Positions 7,812 to 16,371 of a DNA stretch of 64,000 nt are shown piece by piece; within the stretch, counting starts at the first letter, position 1; each line of letters begins with the position of its first letter. A model generated the notes under the pieces. That model was not told the DNA's origin and searched no databases. It saw only the letters and a list, made by a program, of their open reading frames with translations. The translations under genes and the position numbers were made by a program. The stretch spans positions 24,194 to 88,193 of the forward strand of contig RCZF01000007.1 of NCBI GenBank assembly GCA_006438735.1, written 5' to 3'. This stretch comes from Sphingomonas koreensis (GTDB taxonomy: Bacteria; Pseudomonadota; Alphaproteobacteria; Sphingomonadales; Sphingomonadaceae).

Positions 7812-10229
7812 CTATTCGTAGCGAAGAGCGCGGGCAGGCTCGGCACGGGCGACGCGCCAGGCCTGGCCGAACACGGTGGCGGCGGCGATCGCGATGGCGA
7901 CGAGCGTGGCGGCGAGGAAATAGATCGGCGACAGCGCGACGCGGTCGTCGAAGCCCGACAGCCATTGGCGCATCGCGAAAAAGGCGATCGGCCAGGCGAT
8001 CAGATTGGCGAGCAGCACGGGCCGCATGAACTGGCCGATCAGCAGCCGCATGATGTCGCGTGTCGAAGCGCCCAGCGTCTTGCGGATGCCGATCTCCTTG
8101 ATCCGCCGCGCAGTATCGAAAGAGGCGAGGCCATAGAGGCCGATGCAGCCGATGATGACAGCCAGCACCGCGCCGACCGTGAACAGGCGGCTGCGCTGGG
8201 CGTCGTCCTTGTAGAATTGTTTGTAGAGCAACTGATCAGCGGTCGTACTGCGAAACGGCACATTGGGAACGATCCGCCGCCATGCCGCCGCCAACCCGCG
8301 CGTCGTTGCCGGCACAGCCTCGGGCGCGGTGCGGATCGTCGGTACCATACCATCCAGTTCGGTCGTATAATCGTAGAGGATGGCCGGGATCGGCTCGCGC
8401 GGCGACATGAAGCGCATATCGGCCACGACGCCGATGACCGTCGGCCCGGTCGTACCGCTAAGCTTGGCGACTTTGCCGATCGCGTCGGCCGGGCCCTTGA
8501 AGCCGAGCAGCTTCATTGCCGTCGTGTTGATGACAACGTTGCGCGGGCTCTTTTCCAGCGTATCCTGCGTCATGCCGGCGGCGTCGTCGCCGCGGTGGCG
8601 GGCATCGAACAGCCGGCCGGCAAGTAGGTGTGCGCCGAACGTCTTGAAGAAATCGGGGCCGGTGTCGACGCGATTGACGGTCAGCGTCCGCCCATTGTCT
8701 TCGTAGCTGGAGATATTGAAGCTGCCGCCGCCGGGAACGATACGCGACAGGCCGATACCGTCCACGCCGGGCAATGCCGAAAAGGCATGCAGCAGATCGG
8801 CGCGCTGGGCGGTATCGAGGTCTTCGGCGACGAAGCTCGACACGAGGGTCAAGCCGTCGCGGCGAAAGCCGAGATCGGCCGAGCGCATGTGCACGGTTTG
8901 CGCGACCAGCACGCCGGTGCCGATCGAGAAGGCGATGGCGATCGCGAACTGGCCGATTACCAGCACTTGTCGCAGCCGTGCGCCGGCCTTGCCGCCCCCG
9001 GGCGTGCGGGTCGAAGCGAGTACCGCCGCGGGGTGGTAACGCGACAGCGCCAAGGCAGGGTAGAGGCCGGCAACGCAGCCGACAATCAGGACAAGCAGAG
9101 CTAGCGGAATGAGTATGGAACGCCTGCCGAAATAGTCGATCGACAGCGAAATGCCGCCGATCGCGTTGACGAAGGGAAGCGTCAGCTCGGCAATGGCGAG
9201 CGCGATCAGCGCGGCGATGCCGACGGTGGCAATCGACTCGATAAGAAATTGCGCGACAAGGGATCGCCGCGTGCCGCCGAGCACCTTTCGCAGCGCGACT
9301 TCGCGGGCGCGCAGGCCGGCGCGCGCGGTCGCAAGGTTCACATAATTGACGATCGCGATCAGCAGCACCAGCAAACCGACCACGCCAAGCGTCGCCACCA
9401 CCATACGGTCGCGCGGTTCGATCAGATGGACCGCGCCAAGCGGGATGAGGCTGAGCTTGAACATGCTCGATGGCTTCTGGTCGCCGCCGTTGGAGGAGAA
9501 TTCCGGCGGTGGATAGCGATCGACGAACGCCGGCAACTGTCGTGACAGCGCGCTGGCGGCAGCGGCATCGGGAAGCTGCAGGAACAAGATGGTGGAGGTG
9601 ATGGCGCCCGCATTGGCGCTGCCGACCGGCGGCAGCGGAACGAAAATCTCACTGGTATAGGTCATGTTGGGGGGCATCGACTTCAGCACCGCCGTGACGC
9701 GATAATCATCGGTCTGGCCGTCGAAGGTCAGGGTGATCGTCTTGCCGAGCGCCGGCCCGTCGCCGAGAAAGCGCTTGGCGATATCTTGCGTAATCACCGC
9801 AGTGCCGGGCGCCGAAAGTGCGGCCTTCGGATCACCGGCAATCGCCGGTAACGGGAAAAGACCGAAATAGGCCGGATCGACTTGGGCGATGTCTTCTGTC
9901 GTCAGCACGTCACCGTTGCGCAGCGTCGCGTCGTGGACCGTGCGGAAGCGCGCTCCGCTCAGGCCGTGAAAGCTGCTCTTTAGCTGGTCAAGCGTCGCAG
10001 ACGGGGCAGAGACGTTGACGGCCGGAAAGCCCGGCGCGCTGAACTCGCTGTTGACCGCCCAGAGCTGCTGCCAGCCGGGTAGCTGGCGATCGTAGCCGCG
10101 CTCATATTGGACGTAGAGGAACAGCACGAGGAACACCGCCAGCCCCAGCGCCAAGCCGCCGATGTTGAGCACCGCATAGAGCCGGTGCCGCGTGAGCGAA
10201 CGATAGAGCGTCAGGAGCGCCGAAGTCAT
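7812..10229 (-). CDS. MacB/FtsX-type ABC transporter permease (paralogue B)
   Basis: An 805-residue protein with the same double MacB-core plus FtsX architecture as its downstream neighbour and long shared blocks (NYVNLATARAGLRAREVALR, LYGLASFDTARRIKEIGIRK, GFDDRVALSPIYFLAATL). The pair therefore arose by tandem duplication. The start MTSALLTLYRSLTRHRLYA aligns with the paralogue start. About 800 residues and eight helices differ from canonical four-helix MacB, matching the long permeases found with two-component systems in sphingomonads and Bacteroidetes. The two proteins may form a heterodimer served by the ATPase upstream. The substrate is unknown. Confidence 0.88.
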   Translation of the reverse strand: MTSALLTLYRSLTRHRLYAVLNIGGLALGLAVFLVLFLYVQYERGYDRQLPGWQQLWAVNSEFSAPGFPAVNVSAPSATLDQLKSSFHGLSGARFRTVHDATLRNGDVLTTEDIAQVDPAYFGLFPLPAIAGDPKAALSAPGTAVITQDIAKRFLGDGPALGKTITLTFDGQTDDYRVTAVLKSMPPNMTYTSEIFVPLPPVGSANAGAITSTILFLQLPDAAAASALSRQLPAFVDRYPPPEFSSNGGDQKPSSMFKLSLIPLGAVHLIEPRDRMVVATLGVVGLLVLLIAIVNYVNLATARAGLRAREVALRKVLGGTRRSLVAQFLIESIATVGIAALIALAIAELTLPFVNAIGGISLSIDYFGRRSILIPLALLVLIVGCVAGLYPALALSRYHPAAVLASTRTPGGGKAGARLRQVLVIGQFAIAIAFSIGTGVLVAQTVHMRSADLGFRRDGLTLVSSFVAEDLDTAQRADLLHAFSALPGVDGIGLSRIVPGGGSFNISSYEDNGRTLTVNRVDTGPDFFKTFGAHLLAGRLFDARHRGDDAAGMTQDTLEKSPRNVVINTTAMKLLGFKGPADAIGKVAKLSGTTGPTVIGVVADMRFMSPREPIPAILYDYTTELDGMVPTIRTAPEAVPATTRGLAAAWRRIVPNVPFRSTTADQLLYKQFYKDDAQRSRLFTVGAVLAVIIGCIGLYGLASFDTARRIKEIGIRKTLGASTRDIMRLLIGQFMRPVLLANLIAWPIAFFAMRQWLSGFDDRVALSPIYFLAATLVAIAIAAATVFGQAWRVARAEPARALRYE

Positions 10230-10244
10230 CGGATCGTCCTTTTT

Positions 10245-10338
10245 CCGTCATCCCCGCGGAAGCGCGGAGCCATCTCGTGACGGTCGGTTTTGGCGTTGCG
10301 ATCAGGAGATCGGTTTCCGCTTTCGCGGAATTGACGGC
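10245..10338. repeat. 94-bp imperfect palindrome (REP-like intergenic element)
   Basis: The left arm CCGTCATCCCCGCGGAAGCG (10245-10264) is complementary, with a few mismatches, to the right arm CGCTTTCGCGGAATTGACGG (10319-10338). The CGTCATCCCCGCG...AAGCG pattern resembles the dispersed intergenic palindromes common in alphaproteobacteria. It lies in the leftward operon between the 34-residue gene and permease B, so it would form a long hairpin in the mRNA and could tune permease expression. Confidence 0.65.
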
Positions 10339-10347
10339 GGGGCGGCA

Positions 10348-10452
10348 TCACGCGCGTTCTTGCTCGCGGGGGCAGTCGGCGGCGAGCTTGCGCCACAGCA
10401 GCACCGCGATCATCACCAGCACGATCGTCAGCATCGCGTCGCGCAGTTTCAT
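10348..10452 (-). CDS. 34-residue membrane peptide in ABC operon
   Basis: A tiny gene starting ATG 10450-10452 that overlaps the stop of the upstream ATPase gene by 4 bp (ATGA) and ends at 10348. The peptide starts MKLRDAMLTIVLVMIAVLLW and has one hydrophobic helix (about residues 6-20) followed by a charged tail RKLAADCPREQERA. The coupling overlap and clear amphipathic design argue that it is translated. It may be a small accessory subunit of the ABC complex. No family is recognised. Confidence 0.5.
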   Translation of the reverse strand: MKLRDAMLTIVLVMIAVLLWRKLAADCPREQERA

Positions 10453-11129
10453 GCCGCGCGCCGGGCCGAGCTGAGGATGCGACCGTCGAGCATGTGCACG
10501 GTGCGCTTGGCGACGTCGGCATGCGCGGGCGAGTGGGTGACCATCACGATCGTCGCCCCTTCCGCGTTGAGCTCGGTAAGGATTTCCATCACCTGCGCGC
10601 CGTTTTCGGTATCGAGATTGCCGGTCGGCTCGTCGGCGAGGATCAGGCGGGGCTCGCCGACGATCGCGCGGGCGATCGCGGCGCGTTGTTGTTGGCCGCC
10701 CGACAGCTGGTGCGGATGGTGGTTGCGACGGTGCGCGATGCCGACGCGGTCCATCGCCGCATCGACACGGTCGCGCTTCTCCTTCGACGGCATATTGCGA
10801 TAGGCGAGGCCAAGCGCGACATTCTCGCCGATCGTCAGCTCGTCGATCAGGTTGAAGCTCTGGAACACGAATCCGAGCCGATCGCGCCGGAGCTTGGCGA
10901 GATGGGCTTCCACTTCGCCCGAAATGTCCGCGCCCTCGAACAGATATTGGCCCGCGGTCGGCCGGTCGATCGTGCCGAGCACGTTGAGCAAGGTCGATTT
11001 GCCGCAGCCCGAGGGGCCCATCACCGCGACGAACTCGCCCGCCTCGACGGCCATATCGATGTCGACCAGCGCGGTCGTCTCGACCTCGTCGGATCGGAAC
11101 AGGCGGCTGATATTCTGGAGGTGGATCAT
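10449..11129 (-). CDS. ABC transporter ATPase, MacB/LolD type
   Basis: A 226-residue cytoplasmic ATPase with Walker A GPSGCGKS (38-45), Q-loop at about 90, signature LSGGQQQR (142-149), Walker B LILADEPTG (162-170) and the H-loop His at 199. The chosen start, MIHLQNISRLF at 11129, is preceded by GAGGGAG and is the normal LolD/MacB N-terminus; the open frame extends upstream without family similarity. It lies 17 bp after the adaptor gene and overlaps the small membrane peptide by 4 bp. It powers the two long permeases downstream. Confidence 0.93.
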   Translation of the reverse strand: MIHLQNISRLFRSDEVETTALVDIDMAVEAGEFVAVMGPSGCGKSTLLNVLGTIDRPTAGQYLFEGADISGEVEAHLAKLRRDRLGFVFQSFNLIDELTIGENVALGLAYRNMPSKEKRDRVDAAMDRVGIAHRRNHHPHQLSGGQQQRAAIARAIVGEPRLILADEPTGNLDTENGAQVMEILTELNAEGATIVMVTHSPAHADVAKRTVHMLDGRILSSARRAA

Positions 11130-11146
11130 GGCGATGGCTCCCTCGC

Positions 11147-12436
11147 TCAATGGATGATGAGATGGTCGTATTTGACGTCGGCGGCGATCGGCGAGGTGAC
11201 GATCCGCTCGCCGGGCTGGAGCCCGGCGGTGATCTCGACCTGATCGGGATTGCGCCGGCCGCTGGTGATCGCGCGCCTGGTCGCGCCGCTGCCGTCCTTG
11301 TCGAGCACGAAGACGATGCCGCCGCCGGCATCCAGCCAGCCACCCGCCGGCGCGACGATCGCCGGCTTGTCGACGCCGAGCACGAGCCGCACGTCGAGCG
11401 TCTGGCCGCGGTTGAGCCCGGTCGGCGGCGCGCGATCGAAGCCGAGCTCGACCTTGAAGCGGCCGTCGGTCACTTGCGGCAGGATCTTGATGACGTGGAG
11501 CGCGATCGACTGGCCGTCGAGATCGGCGGTGGCGCGCTGGCCGACGCGGGCGCGGCCGAGATAGAATTGATCGACGTCGGCGGTCAGCTTCCACTGACCT
11601 TCAGAATCGATCTGGCCGACGGCGTCGCCGGGCTTGAGCGTTTGCCCCGGCTGCAGATCGAAATCGGTTAGCCGGCCGGCGACGGGGGCACGCAGCGTCA
11701 GCGCGTCGAGGCTGTGGCGCACCATCGCCAGGCTGTCGCGCAGCTCACCCGCCGTATCGCCGATCCGTGCCTGCTGATCGGCCAGCGTCGCGCTTTCCTG
11801 CGAATGGCCCGATTGCAGCGCGGCGAGCCGCTGTTTCTGATAGGCGACTTCGTTAGCGAGCGGCCGAACCGCGGCCTCGTTGACGATGTTCTTGGCGAAC
11901 AACGTCTGCTCCTTTTGCAGCTCGGCCTGCGCCTTCAACAGATCGTTCTGCGCGTCGGCGACTTCCTGGCTGCTGTCGAGCCGGTTGCGCTGGATCGTCA
12001 GCCGTTGCCCGCTGATCCCGCTCAATTGCCCGGCGATATCGGCCGAGCGCGACGCGACGTCGAGCTCGAGCGCAGGGTTGGCGAGCGTCGCCAGCGGTTG
12101 GCCCGCCTTCACCATCGCGCCGTCGGCAGCAATCACGGTATCGACCTGTCCGCCCGAAATCGCCGCGACGAAGGTCGTATGCAAGGGCGCTACTTCGGCA
12201 CGGAGCGGCACATAATCCTGGAACGGCGCGCGGACGACGTCGCCGCTTTGCACTGCATCGGCATCGACGCTCAGCGAATTGGCCGAAGGGATGACGAACC
12301 ACAGCCCGATCAGCGCGAGCACCGCGACCACGCCGATCGCGATGCGCCGCTCGCGCTTGCCGAAGCGGCCGCGCGGCTGCTCGATCTTTTTGTCCATCGC
12401 CGCGCCGCTGCCCGGCGCCGTCCCCACGTCATTCAT
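11147..12436 (-). CDS. HlyD/MacA-type periplasmic adaptor (membrane fusion protein)
   Basis: A 429-residue protein with a short cytoplasmic start, one membrane helix (about 32-50), a lipoyl-like half-motif (GGQVDTVIAADGAMVKAGQPL), a long coiled-coil hairpin (about 130-235), the second lipoyl half (RAPVAGRLTDFDLQPGQTL) and a beta-barrel and membrane-proximal end. It bridges the inner-membrane ABC permeases to the periplasm or an outer-membrane partner. It is first gene of the leftward operon, so the promoter lies in 12437-12561, shared with the divergent response regulator. An internal Met (MDKKIEQ) 13 codons in is an alternative start. Confidence 0.88.
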   Translation of the reverse strand: MNDVGTAPGSGAAMDKKIEQPRGRFGKRERRIAIGVVAVLALIGLWFVIPSANSLSVDADAVQSGDVVRAPFQDYVPLRAEVAPLHTTFVAAISGGQVDTVIAADGAMVKAGQPLATLANPALELDVASRSADIAGQLSGISGQRLTIQRNRLDSSQEVADAQNDLLKAQAELQKEQTLFAKNIVNEAAVRPLANEVAYQKQRLAALQSGHSQESATLADQQARIGDTAGELRDSLAMVRHSLDALTLRAPVAGRLTDFDLQPGQTLKPGDAVGQIDSEGQWKLTADVDQFYLGRARVGQRATADLDGQSIALHVIKILPQVTDGRFKVELGFDRAPPTGLNRGQTLDVRLVLGVDKPAIVAPAGGWLDAGGGIVFVLDKDGSGATRRAITSGRRNPDQVEITAGLQPGERIVTSPIAADVKYDHLIIH

Positions 12437-12486
12437 GCGGGCAGTGTATGGGATCGAGCGGTCACAACAAAACGCCGCAAAAACAG

Positions 12487-12492
12487 TATAAT
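12487..12492 (+). promoter_or_regulatory. Possible -10 box (TATAAT) upstream of the response regulator
   Basis: An exact TATAAT in the A-rich part of the short divergent region between the adaptor gene and the regulator gene. No convincing -35 hexamer sits at the right distance, so it is only a candidate. It lies 69 bp upstream of the regulator start codon. Confidence 0.3.
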
Positions 12493-12561
12493 AGCGGGGG
12501 TCGTTTTATCTCTGCCGGACACTTGCGCATCGACTGTCCGTTTCCGTACACCAGCCACGGC

Positions 12562-13803
12562 ATGTCAACCGAATCACCCCGCATCTTGTTCGTCGACGAC
12601 GACGCCGACATTCAAATGGCCGCGCGGCTGCTGGCCGAGCGCAACGGCATGGCGCTCACCGGCGCGCCCGATCCCGAGGCGGCGTGGGCGCGGCTCGCCG
12701 AGACGCGGTTCGACGTGTTTCTGCTCGATCTCAATTTTTCGCGCGGGCGAACCTCGGGCGAGGAAGGTTTCGCGATGCTCGCGCGGTTGCTGGCGGCGGA
12801 TCGCGACGCGGTGGTGATCGTCGTCACCGGGCATAGCGGCGTCAACATCGCGGTGCAGGCGATGCGCGAGGGCGCCAGCGATTTCGTGATCAAGCCCTGG
12901 AGCAACGATAAATTGGTCGCCGCGCTCGATCGCGGCGTGGCGCTCCGGCGCGCGAAGATGGTAGCCGGGCAGGCGAGCGGGGCGGGCGATGACGACCGGC
13001 TGATCCTGGGCGAAGACGCCGCGATCGTTCGCCTGCGCGATCTCGTCGCGCGCGTCGCGCCGACCGAGGCGGCGGTGCTGATCACCGGCCCCGCCGGATC
13101 GGGCAAGAGCCTCGTCGCCCGTGCGATACATCAGGCATCGATGCGCGGGAGCCGGCCGCTGGTGACGCTGTCGTGTGGCGCCGTCACCGATGCCGAAGCG
13201 ATGCACGCGACGCTCGACGACGCGCGCGGCGCGACGCTGGTGATCGACGATTTCGAGGGATTGCCGCGGGTGCTGCAGCCGGTGTTGGCCGACGCCTTGG
13301 GGGAGGTGCGGACGATCTCCACCAGCCGGCTCGATCGCGGCGCGCTCCGCGATGCGATCCACGCCGATCTGCTGTTCCGCCTCAACACCGTGGAGCTGGC
13401 GATTCCGCCGCTGGCCCGGCGTGAGGGTGATGCGCTGTCGCTTGCGCGGTATTTCCTCGATCGCTTCGCCGCGCGTCATGGCCGGTCGCTCTTGCCGCTG
13501 ACCGACGCCGCGGCGGCGCGGATTGCGACGCATGGCTGGCCCGACGACGTTCGCGGCTTGCGGCAGGCGATGGAGCGCGCGGTGTTGCTCGGCGACGGCG
13601 CGGCGCACGATCTCGACGCGTTTGCATTCGGCGACGGCGGCCCGGCGTCGCTCGCGATCGGCGATTTCAACCTGGCGCGCACCGAGCAGGCGCTGGTTGA
13701 AGCCGCGCTCAAGCGCCACGCCTTCAACGTCTCGCGCGCCGCCGCCGATCTTGGGCTGACGCGCACCGCGCTGTATCGGCGCATGGCCAAATATGGGCTT
13801 TGA
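12562..13803 (+). CDS. NtrC-like response regulator lacking the sigma-54 contact motif
   Basis: A 413-residue regulator. The receiver domain (1-125) has DDD at 12-14, phospho-acceptor Asp56 and Lys111. The AAA+ domain has Walker A GPAGSGKS at 176-183 and Walker B LVIDD at 226-230. The C-terminal Fis-type HTH reads VSRAAADLGLTRTALYRRMAKYGL. The whole GAFTGA loop region is missing: only about 40 residues separate Walker A and Walker B. It therefore probably does not activate sigma-54 polymerase. The start at 12562 gives a normal receiver N-terminus. It overlaps the kinase gene by 11 bp and is divergent from the ABC export operon, its probable target. Confidence 0.87.
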   Translation: MSTESPRILFVDDDADIQMAARLLAERNGMALTGAPDPEAAWARLAETRFDVFLLDLNFSRGRTSGEEGFAMLARLLAADRDAVVIVVTGHSGVNIAVQAMREGASDFVIKPWSNDKLVAALDRGVALRRAKMVAGQASGAGDDDRLILGEDAAIVRLRDLVARVAPTEAAVLITGPAGSGKSLVARAIHQASMRGSRPLVTLSCGAVTDAEAMHATLDDARGATLVIDDFEGLPRVLQPVLADALGEVRTISTSRLDRGALRDAIHADLLFRLNTVELAIPPLARREGDALSLARYFLDRFAARHGRSLLPLTDAAAARIATHGWPDDVRGLRQAMERAVLLGDGAAHDLDAFAFGDGGPASLAIGDFNLARTEQALVEAALKRHAFNVSRAAADLGLTRTALYRRMAKYGL

Positions 13804-14992
13804 CGCCGCGCTGTCGCGATTGATGCCGCCGCTGCTGCTGTTCGCGCTCGGCGCGGGAGCGATGTTCGCCGGCATCCACGAGCTCTGGGCGAATGTCGTG
13901 CTCGCGTTGTTGCTGGCGGCGTGGACCTGGGGAACCATCGCGGTACGCGCCCGTCGCGATGCGCGGACGCCGCCGGCCCCGACGCTATCGCCGCTGCTCG
14001 CCGAGCAAGCGCGCGAACAGCGCCGGCTCACCGCCTATCTCAATCTGTCGCCGGCGCCGTTGGTGACGCTCGACGACGAGCGCCGGCTCCATGCGGTCAA
14101 TCGCGCCGCGCGCCGGTTGTTCGCTTGCGAGGACCGCGTTCCCGATCCGCCCGCCGGCCTCGCCGCGGCGATCGAAAGCGCGGCGCCGGGGCGATCGGCC
14201 AGCGTCCGGCTCGTCCTCGCCGGCGAGCCGCGCGCCTTTGCGCTGGCGACCGCCGATCTGTCGGGCGGCGGGGTGGGGACGCGGATCGCCGCGCTGGTCA
14301 ATATCGATGCCGAATTGCGCGCCGCCGAGGCAAGCGCGCTGCGCGATCTGCTGCAGGTGCTGAGCCACGAAATCATGAACGCGCTGACGCCGATCGCCTC
14401 GCTCGGCCGCACCGCCGCCGATATGCTGGCCGAGCGCGCCGAACCCGGGCTCGAGCCGGCGCGCGACGCGCTCGAAACGGTCGCGCGGCGCGCCGAAGGG
14501 CTGCAGCGCTTCACCACCGCCTACCGCGATCTCGCTCGGTTGCCGCCGCCCGATCTTCAGCGCGTCGAACTGCGTCCGCTGCTCGCCGATCTCGAGCGTA
14601 TGCTGACAGCGCGCTGGCCCGGCGTGCGCTTTACGTTCGACGTTGATCGCGCACCGCACGCGGTCCGCGCCGACGGCGATCAGCTCAGCGCGGCGTTATG
14701 GGCGATGCTGCAGAATGCAGTCGAGGCGATCGACGAGCGGCCGGACGGGGTGATCGAGCTCGACTGCCGATCGGTGGTTGAAGGCGCGATGGTCACGATC
14801 CGCGACAACGGCCCTGGCATACCGCCCGACGTCCGCGACAGCGTGTTCCGCCCGTTCTTCACCACCAAGCCGGCCGGCAGCGGCGTCGGCCTGGCGCTGG
14901 TTCAGCAGATCATCCACGCGCACCAGGGCAGCGTGGCGCTCGAATCGTCGAGTGCCGGCACCGCATTCACTATTTCGCTCCCAGTCGTTTAG
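13793..14992 (+). CDS. Membrane sensor histidine kinase
   Basis: A 399-residue NtrY-like kinase with two membrane helices near the N-terminus (about 11-27 and 32-50), a PAS-like segment (about 80-170), the H-box LSHEIMNALTP with His192, and a HATPase domain with N-box QNAVEAI, G1 DNGPGIPPDV and G2 GVGLALVQQI. It overlaps the upstream response regulator by 11 bp, so the two form a pair. The short periplasmic loop suggests it senses a membrane or envelope signal, fitting the adjacent MacB-like system. Confidence 0.9.
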   Translation: MGFDAALSRLMPPLLLFALGAGAMFAGIHELWANVVLALLLAAWTWGTIAVRARRDARTPPAPTLSPLLAEQAREQRRLTAYLNLSPAPLVTLDDERRLHAVNRAARRLFACEDRVPDPPAGLAAAIESAAPGRSASVRLVLAGEPRAFALATADLSGGGVGTRIAALVNIDAELRAAEASALRDLLQVLSHEIMNALTPIASLGRTAADMLAERAEPGLEPARDALETVARRAEGLQRFTTAYRDLARLPPPDLQRVELRPLLADLERMLTARWPGVRFTFDVDRAPHAVRADGDQLSAALWAMLQNAVEAIDERPDGVIELDCRSVVEGAMVTIRDNGPGIPPDVRDSVFRPFFTTKPAGSGVGLALVQQIIHAHQGSVALESSSAGTAFTISLPVV

Positions 14993-15002
14993 CGGCGCGC
15001 CT

Positions 15003-15797
15003 TTAGCGAACGACGATCCGCGTGTAGAGATGCCAGGTCGAATAACCGAGCCACGGCAGCACCACGGCAAGGCCGATCGCCACCGGCAGCATGCCGAGGA
15101 ACAGCAGGCCGGCGATGCGCAAGCCCCAGCCGAATATCTCGCGCGGGTTGGCCTTGAACGCCCGCAGCGACGTCCTGACCGCGACGCCGGCGTCGACCGG
15201 CTTGTCGACCACCATCGGGAAGGAGACCACCGCGAAAATCAGCGTCACTACGGCAAAACAAAAGCCGGCAATATTGCCGAGAATGATCATCGCCCAGCCG
15301 GCGCGCGTACTGAACAGCCGGCCAAAAAAATCGCCAACGTGCATCGGCGCGTCCGCCCCGAAGGTGACCGAATAGATCAGATAGGCGACGATCAGCCAGC
15401 CGACGAACAGCACCGCCAGGCCGCCGGTCAACATCGCCAGCGGCAGGCGGCTGCGCCCTTTCAGCGGATCGAGGAAATGCCACCAGGTCGAATCGCGGCC
15501 CTCTTCGCGGCGACGCGCCAGCTCGTAAAAGCCGGAGGCGACCGCCGGTCCGGCGATCGACAGGCCGGCGATCACCGGGAACAGCAGTGGCAGCAGCGGA
15601 TCGTTGAACGTCAGCACCACCGCGATCAGGCAGATCAGCGGATAGAGCAGGCCGACGAAGATCAGATCGCCGCGCTTAGCCCGAAAATCCTTCCATCCCT
15701 CCGAGAGCGCCCATCGCAGATCATTTGCGCCGATGTGCCGGATCTCGGGGAGATCGGCCGAATGCGGCGTGGCTGCTGAACCGACTGTCGTCGTCAT
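15003..15797 (-). CDS. DUF2189 integral membrane protein
   Basis: A 264-residue protein with a hydrophilic start (MTTTVGSAATPHSADLPEIR), the family motif GWKDFRAKRGDLIFVGLLYP, and about six membrane helices ending WLGYSTWHLYTRIVVR. DUF2189 proteins resemble subunits of cytochrome oxidase assembly or an unknown transporter; the function is not established. It lies 44 bp downstream of tspO on the same strand and is convergent with the histidine kinase. The start at 15797 is chosen because the family similarity begins there, although the frame is open for another 86 codons. Confidence 0.8.
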   Translation of the reverse strand: MTTTVGSAATPHSADLPEIRHIGANDLRWALSEGWKDFRAKRGDLIFVGLLYPLICLIAVVLTFNDPLLPLLFPVIAGLSIAGPAVASGFYELARRREEGRDSTWWHFLDPLKGRSRLPLAMLTGGLAVLFVGWLIVAYLIYSVTFGADAPMHVGDFFGRLFSTRAGWAMIILGNIAGFCFAVVTLIFAVVSFPMVVDKPVDAGVAVRTSLRAFKANPREIFGWGLRIAGLLFLGMLPVAIGLAVVLPWLGYSTWHLYTRIVVR

Positions 15798-15841
15798 GGC
15801 ATCTATCCTCGGCTGCGAATGATGGACTGCGGGTGTGTTCC

Positions 15842-16336
15842 CTAACTCGGTGCAAACGGTGCGTTCAGCCCGACGATGGCGCGGTTGAGCACCGACGCGA
15901 AGCTGACCCACAGAAGATACGGCACAATCAGCAGACTGGCAAAGGACGAAATCGGCCACAAGCCGGCGACCAACGCGACCAGCGATGCCCACAGGAACAC
16001 CACTTCGACGAGCGCCCAATCGGGCCGCCGCGCGCGGAAGAACAACGGGCTCCACAGCGCGTGGAAGACGGCGTTGGTGGCAAACAGGATCACGACCGTG
16101 CGCCGCGCGTCGGCGTCGGGCGCGGCGTTCCAGGCGACCACCGCCGACCAGGCGGCGAGGCCGAGGATCACCGTCCAGGCCGGGCCGAACGCCCAGTTGG
16201 GCGGCTGGAACCAGGGCTTGCGCAAATCGCGATACCAGTCGCCGATCGGCGTCATCAGCCCGCCGAACCCGCCAAGGAACACCGCGACTCCTGCAGCAAT
16301 GATCACCGGCGTGTGCATTTTCGAGCGCTTGTCCAT
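15842..16336 (-). CDS. tspO: TspO/MBR-family tryptophan-rich sensory protein (first copy)
   Basis: A five-helix outer-membrane or membrane porphyrin/tryptophan-rich sensor. In Rhodobacter it modulates photosynthesis gene expression and tetrapyrrole export (established for the family). The motifs are all present: GGLMTPIGDWYRDLRKPWFQ, PNWAFGPAWTVIL, FATNAVFHALWSPLFF, PDWALVEVVFLW and VPYLLWVSFASVLNRAI. Starts at 16336 (MDKRSKMHTP) or 16318 (MHTP) are possible; neither has a strong ribosome site. It is divergent from bchI with a PpsR operator between them. A paralogue lies at the other end of the cluster. Confidence 0.9.
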   Translation of the reverse strand: MDKRSKMHTPVIIAAGVAVFLGGFGGLMTPIGDWYRDLRKPWFQPPNWAFGPAWTVILGLAAWSAVVAWNAAPDADARRTVVILFATNAVFHALWSPLFFRARRPDWALVEVVFLWASLVALVAGLWPISSFASLLIVPYLLWVSFASVLNRAIVGLNAPFAPS

Positions 16337-16345
16337 CTTGTGGAG

Positions 16346-16363
16346 TGTCCAGCGCATGTTACA
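16346..16363. promoter_or_regulatory. PpsR/CrtJ operator, exact TGT-N12-ACA (bchI/tspO)
   Basis: TGTCCAGCGCATGTTACA matches the published PpsR/CrtJ consensus exactly. It sits in the 35-bp gap between divergent tspO and bchI, ending 8 bp before the bchI GTG and starting 10 bp before the tspO ATG. Both genes could be repressed from one site. Confidence 0.75.
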
Positions 16364-16371
16364 CATGAGTC

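Noticed and set aside
10226..10522. A 98-residue minus-strand frame covering the palindrome
   Set aside because: It is arginine-rich shadow sequence across the repeat and the ATPase gene end; the 34-residue frame is better supported.
12448..12561. Upstream extension of the response regulator frame
   Set aside because: It would put 38 non-homologous residues before a standard receiver domain and cross the likely promoter.
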